From Prochilodus magdalenae (taxonomy: Eukaryota; Chordata; Actinopteri; Characiformes; Prochilodontidae), in assembly GCA_024036415.1 (NCBI GenBank), contig JAMWET010006778.1, forward strand, positions 656,501-720,500: 64,000 nt of DNA, given 5' to 3'. The position numbers and the translations under genes were made by a program. How positions within the stretch are numbered: position 1 is the first letter of the stretch; each line of letters starts with the position of its first letter. This document shows positions 1-12,609 of the stretch, in pieces. The notes below the pieces were generated by a model. That model was not told where the DNA came from and did not search any database. It was given only the letters and a program-made list of their open reading frames with translations.

Positions 1-1857
1 TATAGTACAAAAAATATAATTGTACATAGTATTGTATGTTTATCTAATATCAAACATATAGTTAACTAATGCTGACTTAACATTGGTTAAGTATTGTTCA
101 TGTATTACTTCATGTTAATCAACGCATTATTTCATGTTAGATGGTCAACACTTAATGTAAAGTGTTACCAAATCACCATTGCATTGTGCAAGCTGCTACT
201 TACAGCCGAACATTTGGTGTAAGCATAACAGTAAATGCTAAACAGTTCATTGTTGTGTGTACACTGTACGCCAAGCAATAAGATCAGGTGAAATAATTTT
301 TTTTAAAAACCTTTTTCATCACTCTTTTTTGCTACTTGACTTTAGTGATATCCTAACTTTTCCACCTGGTCCTGGCATTAAATTTTTTTTTGATATTTTG
401 GAGAAATCTGCTTTAGACTTATTAGAGTGAGAACAAACTGAGGTTAGAAATTGGAAACCAATGCCAGCCGGTGCCTCATGATGGCGGAGCGCCAAGTAGG
501 TGGCAATGGTGAACTCATTAACATCAGACAACAATAGATGCAGAGTAACTTAGCAGGGCTGAGAAAACCCTGCGTATAAACTGAATGTGCATTGCGTGTG
601 GAGCACACATTGCTTGCTGTGAAAAAATGATTATATGAACTAGCTAACTAGCTGGTTATTGACCAGAGAATCTTGTGGTTTGGGTTTTAGATGAGGTATG
701 CCATTATTTGCGGTGGATATCACCATAATCTGGCACCAAACGATTAGCAGCTTGTCTTTGAATGTGTATTGTTGCTTTGAGCTCACGTGTGGCCTTGTGT
801 ATGAAAGCCCATGCTCGTGTTTTTTTTTTTTTTGTCTTCTTCTTCATTTTGATGGCAATATGTCAAACATTTGACTGAATATTTTAAATCTTTGACTTCA
901 TAACATTATTACTTAGTATCTCATGATAATGTTATATTCTGTAAAATTAATGACTTATTTTCTTAAAGTTTTATTAATTGTCTTGAAGTATTGAGCAATG
1001 ATTTGAAGCTTAAGAAGTAATAAGTTTGACTTTGTAAGTCTTTTTTTTAATGTAATGTTATTACTTTAATATATTTTGTCCAAATTCTATAACCATACGA
1101 GTTGTTGTATTTGACATAATAACTTATAATTTCAAGTTAATGTGTGAATGTTTTATAAGGTACTAAAGTCAACAGACAGAGTAAGTCATTATTTCTAGAC
1201 ACCAAGTCTTTGTTTTGACATAGTAAGTTATTTTGACATACTGCTGGCAGGCATAAACAGAGAAGGTGAAAAAGATATGTGCTTTCTCGTCTACCTGTCA
1301 GGTATTTGCTTCCATAGCTTCCACAATTTAAAACAGTGAATGGTGAAAACCTTGTCATATATATGTGTGTCCATTTACGTTTTCAGCTGCCCCATACACT
1401 CCACTAAATGGTGCCACAAAGTTGACTGCCATTAGCTTAGCGACCTGAGAGCAACAGGAAGTCCAAAACGGCGTCCCTTGTGAGAACAGCGCACGCCGTT
1501 TCTTTTAGCGTTTTGCGCAATTAGAATTTGAGTTATATCATCAACAGCAAATTAGGACTAATTATCCTGATGAAGCCACTGACAGATTTATGCGGAGCCT
1601 AGTGTGATTTACAACTGTTTTTACAACAGCGCAGTTAGTGCCAAGCTAATGTGGTGTAACTGAAAATAACATCTAAAAAATTCCCTGGTTATAAGTGTTC
1701 GAGAGCCGCTGTATGTTTATAAAAAACTGCAGCAGATATTATATCAGGCTCCACTGCTGGTTTTATATTGGAGAGAAATATAGAGACAATATTGACAATC
1801 TGGACCTTCAGCAGTTCTTTAACAGTGGAGAGGGATTGAGGTTGGTGACATCCCTGG
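1..1857. other. Intergenic, no gene seen
   Basis: AT-rich sequence with a poly-T run near 820-832. Reading frames here are short (71-73 codons), overlap nothing recognisable and lack family motifs. The stretch 1390-1510 is less AT-rich and contains a few CpGs, but no function could be assigned. Confidence 0.6.
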
Positions 1858-1870
1858 TGTGTGTGTGTAT

Positions 1871-1900
<30 letters not shown>
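1858..1900. repeat. Compound GT/GA microsatellite
   Basis: A short GT run passes directly into a GA run of about 12 units with one interruption. It is a simple compound dinucleotide repeat. Confidence 0.9.
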
Positions 1901-1901
<1 letters not shown>

Positions 1902-1923
1902 TTATTTTGTCCTAATGTATATA

Positions 1924-2430
1924 GCCTTTATCACAGCTTCTGTTCTTTTCAGGAGAATTGCTTTCAGAGGGACAGGACATTTTGAGACACCTCCAAAATT
2001 CAGTCTTAGAAGCTGCATTTTCTGCTTCTCATGGTTCTAGTAACATGTTCAGGGATTTTAAGGTCTGGACTGTGGGGTGGTCAGTCCATTGTTTTGAAAA
2101 CACCAACAACGTTTTTGTTTGTTCCAGTTTTTCTCCTTTTATTTTCTCTGTAACTTATTCCTGACAGCTACATGTCCTTTCAGACCCATACTGTTGAGCT
2201 GAGAATAGACACAAACACCTGTGAATTGTTTCAGATCTGAAGCAACAGTGGAAGCAAAAAAAAAAAAAAAACATTAAACACTGTTTATCTTGACAGTTTT
2301 GTTGGTCTACCAGATGCTATACAGTTGTTGCACCAATTTGTTCAGTTTTTATGTTCATTTCCTGTGATTTCCCAATTAGTATACCTAGTACACCTAATCT
2401 CTTCAGAAATATTTCTTGAAAGAGGAGCAG
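1924..2430 (-). mobile_element. Decayed Tc1/mariner copy, family C
   Basis: Read on the minus strand, 2060-2090 gives the broken motif D-stop-PPHSPDLK, equivalent to the DWPPQSPDLN motif that precedes the third catalytic residue in many fish Tc1 transposases. Downstream, about 1945-1960, comes an EAVIKA-like C-terminal remnant. Stops and frameshifts are frequent. Related copies lie at 48820-49130, 49680-49990 and 53600-53740: the phrase reading tctggactgtggggtggtc is shared with 53.7 kb, and the cagcttctgttc block with 48.9 and 49.7 kb. The left and right limits are approximate. Confidence 0.7.
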
Positions 2431-2457
2431 CTTGTTTCTTACTTGGTTTTAACTGGA

Positions 2458-2982
2458 TACACACAGCAATAAAAATGACTGCAAAGAAATTGCATCCAGA
2501 AAGAATAAACCAACAGACATGAAACCTGGTGAGTAGGTTTGACATAGTGAGACATGCAAAGAATTCAGGTTTTACACTTGGCCACGCATGTGACATATGC
2601 AAGGATGAGCCTTATCACTTTACCTGACTGACCCAATAGCCATAATTATGGACATTCAGTGAGCAGTGATGCCCTCATCCTGTTAGTGCCATCACCATTG
2701 TTAGATGACTGCACAATGCAGCCACACTGCATGATAGGTATGCTTACTGCCCTTAACACCAGGTCAACATCGCCAAAGACTACAATAGTGTTTTGCAAGA
2801 CTGTCATGGAGTGACGTATCCATGCCATGGCCGTATCCATGCCATACCACGAGACCCTACTTCTGTATGTGTAGCACAATAAATATTGCCCATATCAGTC
2901 TAAATTTATCATCATTTATTGTTCCTGATAACCTTTATCTTCCTTCCTCATAGGTGGAGCTATTCTTTTGAGGATGAGTGTA
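2458..2982 (+). mobile_element. Internally deleted Tc1-like element, family A copy 1
   Basis: The left end, TACACACAGCAATAAAAATG followed by TTGCATCCAGAAAG, and the right end, ...GAGGATGAGTGTA, are inverted repeats of one another and match the ends of the other family A copies. The right repeat continues inward through a block ending near 2882, which is the reverse complement of 3955-4070. Plus-strand remnants at 2650-2740 correspond to the transposase segment read as ADIQCAVMPSMSHPVSAS in the copy at 10.6 kb. The sequence then jumps at about 2850 to the 3' terminal repeat, so most of the catalytic domain is missing. Confidence 0.75.
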
Positions 2983-2989
2983 TATAAGA

Positions 2990-3430
2990 GTTATATTAAT
3001 ATTGTTGCTATAGAACTATAACTTCCAAATAGGTAACCTTACAAGATGAGAGAAGGAATCCTTAACTCTCAGTGTAGGTAAAAAAAAGAATGAACTCTAA
3101 GTAGATTAGAACCATTTTGTGTGTTTGTGTGTGTATGAGTGTATGAGTGCACCCATGGGCGGCTCTTTATCCATAGTGCTAAGTGGTGTGAGCAGTGACT
3201 CGGCCCTCTTCTCCACACAGAGTCGCTCTGTGTGTGTCCAGTCCAGGAGACTGCAAGGAGCCCACATCCCCCACCACACACACACACAGACACACATACA
3301 CACACTCACATCCCCACCAAGCACATTATACACGTCCACGGCCCTCTTCGCTCAAACCCCAGCCTGCTCCGGAACATTCTGATGAGTAGTGTTTGTTTTT
3401 CAGGAGAGCCCTGAGATCTGATAAAGCCCA
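2990..3430. other. GT/CA-rich stretch, no gene
   Basis: GT repeats (about 3118-3136) and CA repeats (about 3282-3313) flank a more complex GC-richer block at 3150-3280. Several reading frames of 60-87 codons cross this stretch on both strands, but they consist of simple-repeat translation and are not credible genes. Confidence 0.6.
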
Positions 3431-3432
3431 GC

Positions 3433-3470
3433 AGGAGAGAGAGTGAGAGAGAGAAAGAGAGAAAGAGATG

Positions 3471-3518
<48 letters not shown>

Positions 3519-3540
3519 AAGTAAGAGAGAGAGGTGGGAG
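3433..3540. repeat. GA microsatellite / long polypurine tract
   Basis: About 100 bases almost entirely of GA dinucleotides with sparse AAAG, TG and GGG interruptions. The purine run on one strand could adopt triplex (H-DNA) structure. Confidence 0.93.
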
Positions 3541-3668
3541 TCTGAACACCTCCCTCCAAAAACAATATTTTGACTGAAAGGTTAGCCATCTGGATCTTTT
3601 GAAGGCAGGATTATTGCTGGTGCCTCGGCCTATTTTTTTCCCTCATTACTGTTCCCTCTGCCAGCATC

Positions 3669-3690
3669 CACACACACACACACACACACA
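3669..3690. repeat. (CA)11 microsatellite
   Basis: Eleven uninterrupted CA units, followed by an unrelated sequence. Confidence 0.95.
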
Positions 3691-3948
3691 GAGCCACGGG
3701 CTGGCACCAAGTTCCTCTCTCTGATGACAACCATCCTGCTGCTACATGAATGGAACTGTTCCTACCATCTCTCTTTCTATCTCTATTCTTCTGCTATGAC
3801 TCTCTCTCTCTCTTCAACCCTCAGAACAGGCTGTTACTGCAGTGGTAACTAATGCATGGGGTAATTCTACATTAAGGTGTGAAGCTGCAAGTGAATACAA
3901 GAGAATACAAGTGAACTGCTGATAACTGACACTGTATATCTATTGAAT

Positions 3949-4650
3949 GCACTCATCATTAAAAGTGTAGTTGCACCCAGAAGGAAGCAATTCTATTGAG
4001 AATGAAGATAAAGGTTACCAGGAACAATAAATGATGTAAATTTGGACTGATGGGCAATATTTATTGAGCTACACATACAGTAGTACTGTCTCTCAGCATG
4101 GTGTCAGGCCACAATGTTTGCTAACACAACATGAATATGTCTCAACATGGAGATGAAGAGGTTCCTAATGGTATCCTGCAATAATCCCATGCAGCTTGAG
4201 TATTCTCACATGGTTCCAGTAGATTTTGTGGTCGGAGTGACACCAGGCCTCAGCATCAGGTGTGATGCATGCCAACTAACCGTTCATGCTGCTGACAACG
4301 ATGCCTCCACACACTGATTCCTTGGTTGTCTCCACCAAGACAAAAGCAGGACTTATGAAAATGATCCGCTGCCATTCTAAGTCACTCTATGACAGTCTGA
4401 CACGACACAATGGCAGTCTTTGGAGACGCTGACTCTGTGTTAAGGACAGTCATCGTAATGGACTGCATGCATGTAGTCCTGCATCATGCAGCCATTTGCC
4501 AATGGTGCTGGCACTAACAGGATGACTCATGGACAGCATCACTGCTCGTTGAACGTCCACAATCATGGTTTTTGAGTCAGTCAGGTACTTTTGCTTCCGC
4601 CACATGCATAAATGAGCTGCTTAAAATCTGAGCATCCCCAACTTTAGACA
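3949..4650 (-). mobile_element. Decayed Tc1-like element, family A copy 2
   Basis: The left end starts with GCACTCATCATTAAAAG then TTGCACCCAGAAGGAAG, the family A terminal repeat, continuing to about 4075. Minus-strand reading gives transposase fragments: around 4443-4565 a run like HPVSASTIGKWLHDAGLHAC (helix-turn-helix part) with stop codons, and around 4310-4390 a degraded counterpart of the first catalytic block (SDESRF type). The right end is truncated. This copy preserves the uninterrupted sequence GAGCTACACATACAG at 4066-4080, which is the site disrupted by the young Tc1 insertion at 37361 in a sister copy. Confidence 0.8.
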
Positions 4651-4659
4651 TCTTCCCAC

Positions 4660-7250
4660 ATCCCTGATGTGAGCACACACCAATGACAACGTGTTTTACT
4701 AATCAGATTATTCTACACAGACTACTTCTCTAATATCATGCGGAATAGGGTTGGGAATTAATATTTGACATTTCAGGAATTCAGTGTGTAGAGAAAAGCT
4801 TGAGAAACCTTGAGAAAATGATTTTAGGAATGACCCTCGGAACAGCACTAGCCAATAAGATCTTAATGAAACGTAAATGTGGAACTTTGTAGAAATAGTA
4901 TAGAAATTTAGAACTTTGTAGAAATAGTACAGAAAAACTAAAGTAATAGTTCTTAACTTATAAATCTCATGGTTAATGTAAAGGACTTGATGGAAGAGGT
5001 TTGTTAAAATGCTAAAATATATATGTGCCTTATACATAACAGCGGTCCATCCACAAAACCAATCAAATCATTTCTCTCTTTTGTCCATTACTATCAATTT
5101 GCACTTGTGACTGATGCAATAACATTATAATGCTATAATGTGCTAACGCTAGTTTATCACCTCTAGTAGGGCTTTCCATTACCTCGATACTGCTAACACC
5201 CATTTTGTACAAAGTACCTGAAGTGGCAAGGGAGAAAAACACAACATGGTCTAAAAATACTGCTCTCTCCCTCGCTGCATATTGCTGCCAGGCAGATGCA
5301 GTTCCTTCACTGCTGATAGAGATGCACCATGAGCCGGACGCGCTGGCAGGTGTCCATGGTAACCTGAGTGCACACTCAGCCTCTCCTCTCGTTCTGTGCC
5401 TCTGTCTTTCTGTTTCTGCATCTCTCTCTCTCTCTCTGAGCGAGCCCTGAAGCCCATGGTAAGTGGCAGCTTTTATCTCCTAATTAGATGGGAGGCACTC
5501 ACCTCTAGGCAAGGGAAGCCAAAAGAGGGCCTCCACTCAGGTCATCTCCATACTATAGATCTGATGTGCTTCTTGAGACCAAATGTAATGAGGTTGGAAA
5601 GATGGAGTTAATATGTATTTGTCACAATTTACCAAGCGTAGGGGAAAACAAAGATTCTCATGCATACACGTGTCTTGCAGTGAGCTGTGTTTTTTAATGT
5701 CTCCTGCATGTCAAAAGCTGTTACATACATGTTTATTATAGCCCAGAAACAAAGTGCTAGAGCTTATTACCCAGTAATTATGCAGTTATTACATTTGCAT
5801 TTTTTTTGTATTGACAGGTCTGCACTTCTTTGACTGTTTGCATGACCACTGATGAGCTGACTTGCTATGTTTTCCTGAACTAGAACTAGGCTGAACAAGT
5901 TAGCTAACATACAAACGTGATTTATAGACGTATTATTAATATCATAGACTCAAATCAAAGTACTTACTTCTGAGTTTATTGTTTAATGACATGTAAAATC
6001 TATAAAAGCCACTTGAATGGCCTACATAAACCAGATGTCTGTGTTCCAGTCACAAGTAATATCAAACCCAAATTGAATCTCAAACACACTCTCTGTACTC
6101 TCAAAATTTTGTGCTATGTAAGTCCAGAAATTCTAGTTCATACAGCCGAATAGTGCACTATTTGCTGAGTGTGATTGTAGGGGAAATCCAATTGACTATT
6201 TTTTGACTATTATGTACTGTTGCACTGCTGTTTTGGATTCAGCCCGGGTATGGGAAGATGGTCACTGTTGTTTTAGTGACCAAAACAGACTTATGAATCG
6301 AAGGTTATTGCGGTAAACAGTGCTGCATTACTGAGTGTTCTTTTATTATACAACAAAAAATTTCAAAGTTAATGAAATGACTGTACAGTGTATGTACAAC
6401 AATGTGCAAAACTGAACAGTCTTCTCTTCATTTGACTGTCTATGTGTGCATAGCAACGATACCATACTCAAAAGGGGAAGGATTTCTTGGCAGAATACTT
6501 CTTTATGTTAATTATCATCATTTTGCATCATGGCTAAGAAAACCATTGTAAACAACATCAGTTTATCACCTAATGATAAAATCGCAGTTATTGTCTATGG
6601 TCTATCATAACTTAATCTATCAGTTTTTCTTCACTAAGGTTTAAGAAAGAAGCAATTATTCTTACCACAGTAGCACTCTCCAGTTGTTGGAATTATTCAT
6701 AATAGGAAGATGTTCAGACAATAAAATAGTATTGTCATGTTTTGTGTAATGTCATCTATATGCAAGCTGTTATTCCTCGGGAATAAGCTACATGGTAGCT
6801 TGATGAAATTTCTGCTGCTGATAAATATAAAAGATAATGTTTTCTGTATTGTGTAGAACCAGCAGTAGCCAGAAATGACATCTTGGCGTGATGCCTACAA
6901 GTAGTCTCTGAGAAAGCAAAAGTCAACCTTTGAGGGTGTGAATTTGTTGATAAGAAGGGAGTAAAGGTCCATGAAGCAGTTGCCTTTTGAAAGGTAGTAA
7001 TCATGGGTCACTTTGTAGCTGTGGTCATATTACAGAGGGCAGGAGTAGATTTTCTATGTAGGAACCCAAAAGTGGGTTTGAACATGGACAACCAAGTGTA
7101 CAATTGTGCAGTAGTACATTAGGAAGCCTTTAGAAAGCATGTGTTTGTTGCAGAACCAAGTATTGCTAAGTGAGTTACTAAGTCTTGTTCCAATTGACTT
7201 TCCCGAATAAGAAGGTCAACTGTACATATTATCGACATAACTAATAAGGC
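4660..7250. other. Intergenic, no gene seen
   Basis: Mostly AT-rich and repeat-poor. A short CT microsatellite lies at 5421-5437, next to a somewhat GC-richer block (5230-5560). The longest frame, 109 codons on the minus strand at 4708-5037, is of low complexity and lacks recognisable motifs. Confidence 0.6.
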
Positions 7251-7369
7251 GCAAAACACATATCTGAAGTGGATATATGAGTGAACTTTCCCTTTACCTT
7301 AGTTTCATTAGCCTAGTACTTTCAGCTAAGTATGGTCTATTACATCGTCACATATGTAAAGCCTTCAGT

Positions 7370-8060
7370 TTCTCTACAGCTTGGACTCTTGGCAAGTCCA
7401 ACTCCTCCCGCAGAAGATGGCGTGGCAGGGAGCACAGATGGGGTGTGAAGAGGGAGGTCTTCTCGGGTCCATTTCATGGTGCATTTGGCAGCACTTCGCA
7501 TCTGACGATTTAGGTGTCATAATAAATGTTCCCATAATAGCTCTTAATCCAGTGGACACTTCCAGACAGACGTCCCTCTCAAAGCCTCCTCATTCTCCAT
7601 CCTCAGCGAGCAAATCATGTGCCCCAGGCACCCTCTTTAAAGTGACAGGCTGGCCAATCAGGCGCCTCCCCCAGTATCATTGATTTAAAAGACCCGTCAA
7701 ACGTATTAGCTGGTTAAGTGCAGAGCGAAACCGGCAAACTGTTTGATTAAGTGAGTCGCATAACGTTCTCAAGTAAATTAGGCTGAAATTTCAGCGTTTG
7801 TCAGTTAATATCCACGCTGCGAGTCCTGGCGATTGTCGCTCGAAACAGCCGTGGCATGAAATTAAAAATGGGTTTGGACCTCAGGGCTCCTTCAGTTGGC
7901 GATTTGCTGTTCTTGACTAAATCAGGGTGGCAGATTGTTTGGGTTGAAAGCCAGCAAAAACCTACATGGAGATGAACCCCTGATTTCAATGGTATTTAGC
8001 CTCTTGTGTACAGATTTGGCTCCTGTAATCGCATAGAAAGAACAACAGATCCAGTGAATC
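7370..8060. other. Candidate conserved noncoding block
   Basis: Balanced base composition with several CpGs and no microsatellite, transposon motif or convincing frame. The part 7690-8060 is especially complex, with homeodomain-like TTAATTA-type and CAAT-like words. Both the texture and the contrast with the AT-rich surroundings suggest purifying selection on a regulatory element; this is inference without alignment. Confidence 0.35.
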
Positions 8061-10010
8061 GGATGTTGCTTAGATTCGCAATGGTAAGTCTACTTAGCAT
8101 ATTTTTAAGCTTTAGCGTGGCGATGAATCAAACAGGGCACTAAATATGGTATGTGGCTAGTCTTAAAATCCCTCTATTCTTTTATATGGTGAAATTAATT
8201 AAACTTTTTTTAAGTTCAATTCAAACAGGGAGATAACTACACCATTAACTACGACAGCAATAAAGGCCTGTGAAGGAGTAATGACCATGACGATATAATA
8301 TCCATAATCATTTCATACCTAAACGATCCTGTGCTATAAATTAGGTTCATTAAGTTTGTTTTTTTTCCTGGTAATGAGGTATCTAGCATATTTAGGGTTT
8401 TATCAAGCGGTCTGGGTGACTACATTTCGTATTCTTTTTCTCCAGAGTATTCCAAATGATGTAGAATCCAATAACTTGAATTGCCTTGGATTGCTCCTGA
8501 GAAAAATAGATGAGAAAACCTAATATTTTGTGGTTTCAACCAACAGCGTGCCCTTAAATTAAAGTCCCACAACACAGAGAAACAACTTGTGCCTAAGATG
8601 GAAAACTCGGTGAAACTCAATTGTGGACTGGGGAAGAGCTGTGCTTGAAAGTTGAACCATTTGCAATCGATACTTGTCTAAAATTTGATTCTACATTTCT
8701 GATCTCAAAAACAAGTCATGGATAAGTTAATGAAGTTACCTATTACTTTGCATTGCACTATTCACCCCTGTAAACTGCGGAGGTCAATTTGACACAAATA
8801 AAATATGCACAAATTAAGTTGTTTGGGAGGGTATTAAAGGGTCTGGCAGGCAGAATGATAGCCAGACCAAACTATGACATGTTTTCAGTGGAAAACAGCC
8901 TGGTGTTATCCCAATTAGGGAGACGAAACCACTAAAGTGACAGTTAGAAAACCCCACGCATCTTTAACATATGTCTTCAGAGTGGGCGCTGTTATGTCCA
9001 CCTTCTACAGCTCGAAAATAAATGGGCAGCAGTGTCATCCACATTAGCCCAAAATCTCCTTCACACTGTAATGTCCCCTAATAATGTTGTCACATGCCCT
9101 GGCTGAGAAGGGTCATTTTCTGATGCAATTCAGATGTTCCCGCTGCTGTGGCATTGATGGGACTCCGTGACTTGTGGAGAAAAATCCAGCTTAAACACAC
9201 TTTTTCAGGTCACGTTCTCAGCCCTGCCAGACAGCTATATGTGTCAGTCGAGGACAGTAATGATGAGGAAGCTCACTTGAGGACACCGTCTTGGAGAGGT
9301 GCTGCAATAGAACACCATGTGATCAGGCCGCTGGTCAGTGTTTGGCCCCAATATATGTGGGTCTGAGTGGGCTGAAAAGTACGAGCTCGTTGTAAGAGGC
9401 CAGTAATCATGTCGAGCAGGCTAATGAAGCTCATTGACTTTTCCTATTAAATTGCCGCTAAATCCGTTGAATGACCTTTGCAGGGCCGTGCGGAGACCTT
9501 TTGAGGAGTGGGTGCTCCATGTTCAAAACAGGGCACCTTTTATGTATGTAAGTATGTATAGAATAATGTCAAGAGCAAGTTTAAGCATTAATTCCATTAA
9601 AATTAATTGGATATCGCAAAATTATACATCACTGACTTTATCACTTGCATCAGCCGTGAGCTTAGTTAACATTAGCATGAAGCAGATTTCTTGCATGCAA
9701 TTAGAAAGTAAAAATAAGATAGTGAGCATAATTACATTACAGTCAGTATGATCAAAATGATTACTACAGAATAAAATGGACCTGGAGAGAGCTAGTAAAG
9801 GCTGTATTAATGAACATTAACCGTTTTATGAGCAAGGGATGAAGTTCAGGGACCATATTACAGAAACTTCCTAATTCCTAAAATCTTATCTGTTTTCATT
9901 TGAGACTGAATTTATGACAGTATCTGTTACAGTGTAACAGATCTTAAGTTCATCATTAAACCACAACCTGTGAAACAAGGCAACCTAGTCAACTTTCTGT
10001 ATGGTTCATA
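8061..10010. other. Intergenic; possible further regulatory sequence
   Basis: No gene was recognised. The intervals 8800-9130 and 9130-9480 are complex and moderately GC-balanced, as in the preceding block; 9540-10000 returns to AT-rich sequence. Frames of 66-105 codons show no domain-like pattern. Confidence 0.5.
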
Positions 10011-10013
10011 TAT

Positions 10014-10305
10014 ATGAAATCGTGGAATTTAACAAGCCATTCAGATTTCACTCCCCTTACTACATCAGAGGGGGGCTCTTGAGAATGAGACTGCCCCATC
10101 TGAGAGTCTATGTCCATAAGGTCAGAGCTATCTCTGAGGCTTCTAGCAAACACAAAACAAGGAAGCTAGTAGCTACAAATGCTCTGTTGTTGGCTCCACC
10201 TAAGTGGACACAACTTATTTTTGATGATAACATCCATTTACACTTGGCCTGTTCATGTTAGCTAACAACTTAATTTGCCAGCTTCTTGTTAAAATTTTGA
10301 ATTCT
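10014..10305 (+). repeat. Anonymous dispersed repeat R1, copy 1
   Basis: This matches, in opposite orientation, 19070-19382. Shared landmarks in the same order are a GGAATTTAACAAGCCATTCA-like start, a CCCCTT block, ATCTGAGAGTCT, GTTGTTGGCTCCACCTAAG and CAGCTTCTTGTT. The copies are clearly diverged but collinear over about 290 bases. The class is unknown; no terminal repeats were found. Confidence 0.7.
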
Positions 10306-10634
10306 ACCGTAGTATTTTCTAATGATGTAGCCGTTACACGTTGACTCCCCCAGGCAACTGCATAATAAAAGATGGAATAAGGAAATTTGAATAAAAGAGG
10401 GGTCAGTACTAACTGTCAAAACTGCATAGGGAAACAAAAGTATCTGAAAAATAATAATGCTCGTCTTCCTTTGTCATTTAACACAACATAGTTAAACACG
10501 GCATATAATGAGACTACAGTGAAAGAATGTGTGTAGAGGTGTACAGGGTGTTTCTTGCGATGTTACCTCGAGACTGTGACTGTTTCTGTTATCATTTCTA
10601 TCCATTTCTATTGATTATATGTATGTTTGTATGT

Positions 10635-11255
10635 GTACACTTACCATTAAAAAATACTTGCACCCAGAAGGAATTAGTCAATAGGAACGAAACTTCTTGG
10701 GTAGGTTTGACATTGTGAGACATGCAAATGATGAATGATTCAAGCTTCACGCTCTGCTGTGCAAGTGACGTAGGACGGGATTTATCACTTTACCTGACTG
10801 ACTATATAAAGTCATCCTGTTGCGCGTGCTTTCCATTCTGACTCATGCTGATGTGTTGGTAGCATTTTCAAGTCGTATGCAAGAAAAGTATGTCTCAGAG
10901 AAGAGTCCAAAAGTAATTTGAGCAGTTGGAAAAGTTTGACAGGAGCTGCGTCGTAGGGGTCTGCGAAGCAGGATGGTCGTATGACTATGCCTATCCCGGT
11001 CATGTGGATAATACCATATCACACTGTTGATGGCAGTGGATAGAAGAAGGCACACAGCAGCGACATGAAGGATCTGTGACACCTAAACCAACCACAGAGA
11101 GGGAGAACTGACAAATTGTCTGACATGTGCAGAGTGACCCAATAGCCATGATTGCAGACATTCAGTGTGCAGTGATGCCCTCCATGAGTCATCCAGTTAG
11201 TGCCAGCACCATTGAAAGACAGCTGCACGACGCAGGACTACATGCATGCTTTGGG
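10635..11255 (+). mobile_element. Truncated Tc1-like element, family A copy 3
   Basis: The left terminal repeat begins TACACTTACCATTAAAAAA then TTGCACCCAGAAGGAATTAG. The best-preserved N-terminal transposase remnant of the family follows on the plus strand at about 10910-11245. It reads FEQLEKFDRSCVVGVCEAGW, then GHVDNTISHC, stop, WQWIEEGTQQRHEG, further stops, and finally STIERQLHDAGLHAC. This is the paired-like helix-turn-helix region of Tc1 transposases. Everything after the second helix-turn-helix is lost, so the copy is 3'-truncated. Confidence 0.82.
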
Positions 11256-12600
11256 AAATGGAAACCAAAACAACAGAGCTACAACACTCCGTTAAACTGA
11301 CATAGTCATAACTTCCAGTTTATAAAACATTTGCTGGCTAGATAACTAACCTACATTTTTTTTGTTATTTTGACTACTGTTTACCTTTTATCTGTTCCTT
11401 TTGAAAGGAAAGTGAATCCATCAAAGTGAGTTCCTTTAGAAAGTACATTGCTACAGTTTTAGAATGTGACTGTTACAGTCAGCAGGCTAAATGAAATGCA
11501 AACAAGATACATCTGAACATGTACACTCCAGCACTATTTGTTGTATGGATTTTAGAAAGTAGCCTAGAAGTGATTGATGGATAGTGAGATTATTTTTGGA
11601 TTTTTTTAGAGTGTAATAAATGTGTTCTGTATTTCACAATAATTCTCTCTTGTCTTGGGTAACACTCCATGAGCATTCTTACTAATTACAAGGTTGACAT
11701 CTCTTGCCCTGCCCACACAAAATGGTTTCAGATTCAGATAACCTTAGCAAGCTATCAAGCATGACTGAAACTAGCAAGCTATTTTTTAAGCAAGATATTT
11801 TTTTTACTGGATGTTTAACACCTACGTTTAGTATCATGCAGACATTGTTAATATTTTGCTCTGTGTTCCTCTGACCTTTACCACTTATTTTTAAAGATTT
11901 TTTCAAGAAGTCTTTTTCTCACAACCACATAAAGTTTAACTTTAGTTTTAAGGAGAATGTTGTATACAGCTCTGTAAAATCTGACTATATGGAACAGAGA
12001 AGAGAAAAAAGAATGTTATAGTCACCAGAACAAAGAAAACGGACCAGCATGACTGACTAAAGTCATCTTGGACCACTCATGGACCACCATCATCCATATC
12101 CAAGCAGTACAAAATAAACAGTGCAGATTTATTTGGGTTTGGTTTTTGTGTTTGGGCAATTGTGGTACAGTTACAGTATATTTTGAAGTATAGAGTAAAA
12201 TGCACACGTTGGGTGTTTTGTCGAGTCTACAGAGCTCTACACCACCGCTGAAACATTAGAAGACTCGGAGGAAAGGTTTAGGGTGTTGGCTATACTGTCA
12301 AGTCCCTTTAGCATGATATTAGACAAATCATTACAGAACCACAACGATAGTTAACATCTGAGTCGTACAAGTGGAAAAAGTGATACGTCAGATGTTTAAA
12401 TGAGTTTGCAAAACAACAAAAAAAAAACTTTCACTTTTCAGCTTGAATGAGTGTCAAAGACAACCAGGTTTTTTTTTTTCTTTGAAGGACAATTTCATTT
12501 AGTCTCTTAGAACAAAAAAAAACATGAACATTCTACCATTGGAGTGTTGAACATCATATCATCGTTGTTTCAAGCTCTGAGAAAATAAAGGGCAAGAAAA
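11256..12600. other. Intergenic, no gene seen
   Basis: AT-rich with A and T homopolymer runs. The stretch 11690-11795 resembles 50385-50480 (repeat R3, annotated separately). There are no credible coding frames. Confidence 0.55.
11690..11795 (+). repeat. Anonymous repeat R3, copy 1
   Basis: Collinear with 50385-50480: ACATCTC(T/G)TGCCCTGCCCACA, then GTTTCAGA, AACCTTAG(C/T)AAGCTA, GCATGAC and CTAGCAAGCTA occur in the same order and orientation. Class unknown. Confidence 0.65.
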
Positions 12601-12609
12601 GAAAATGCA

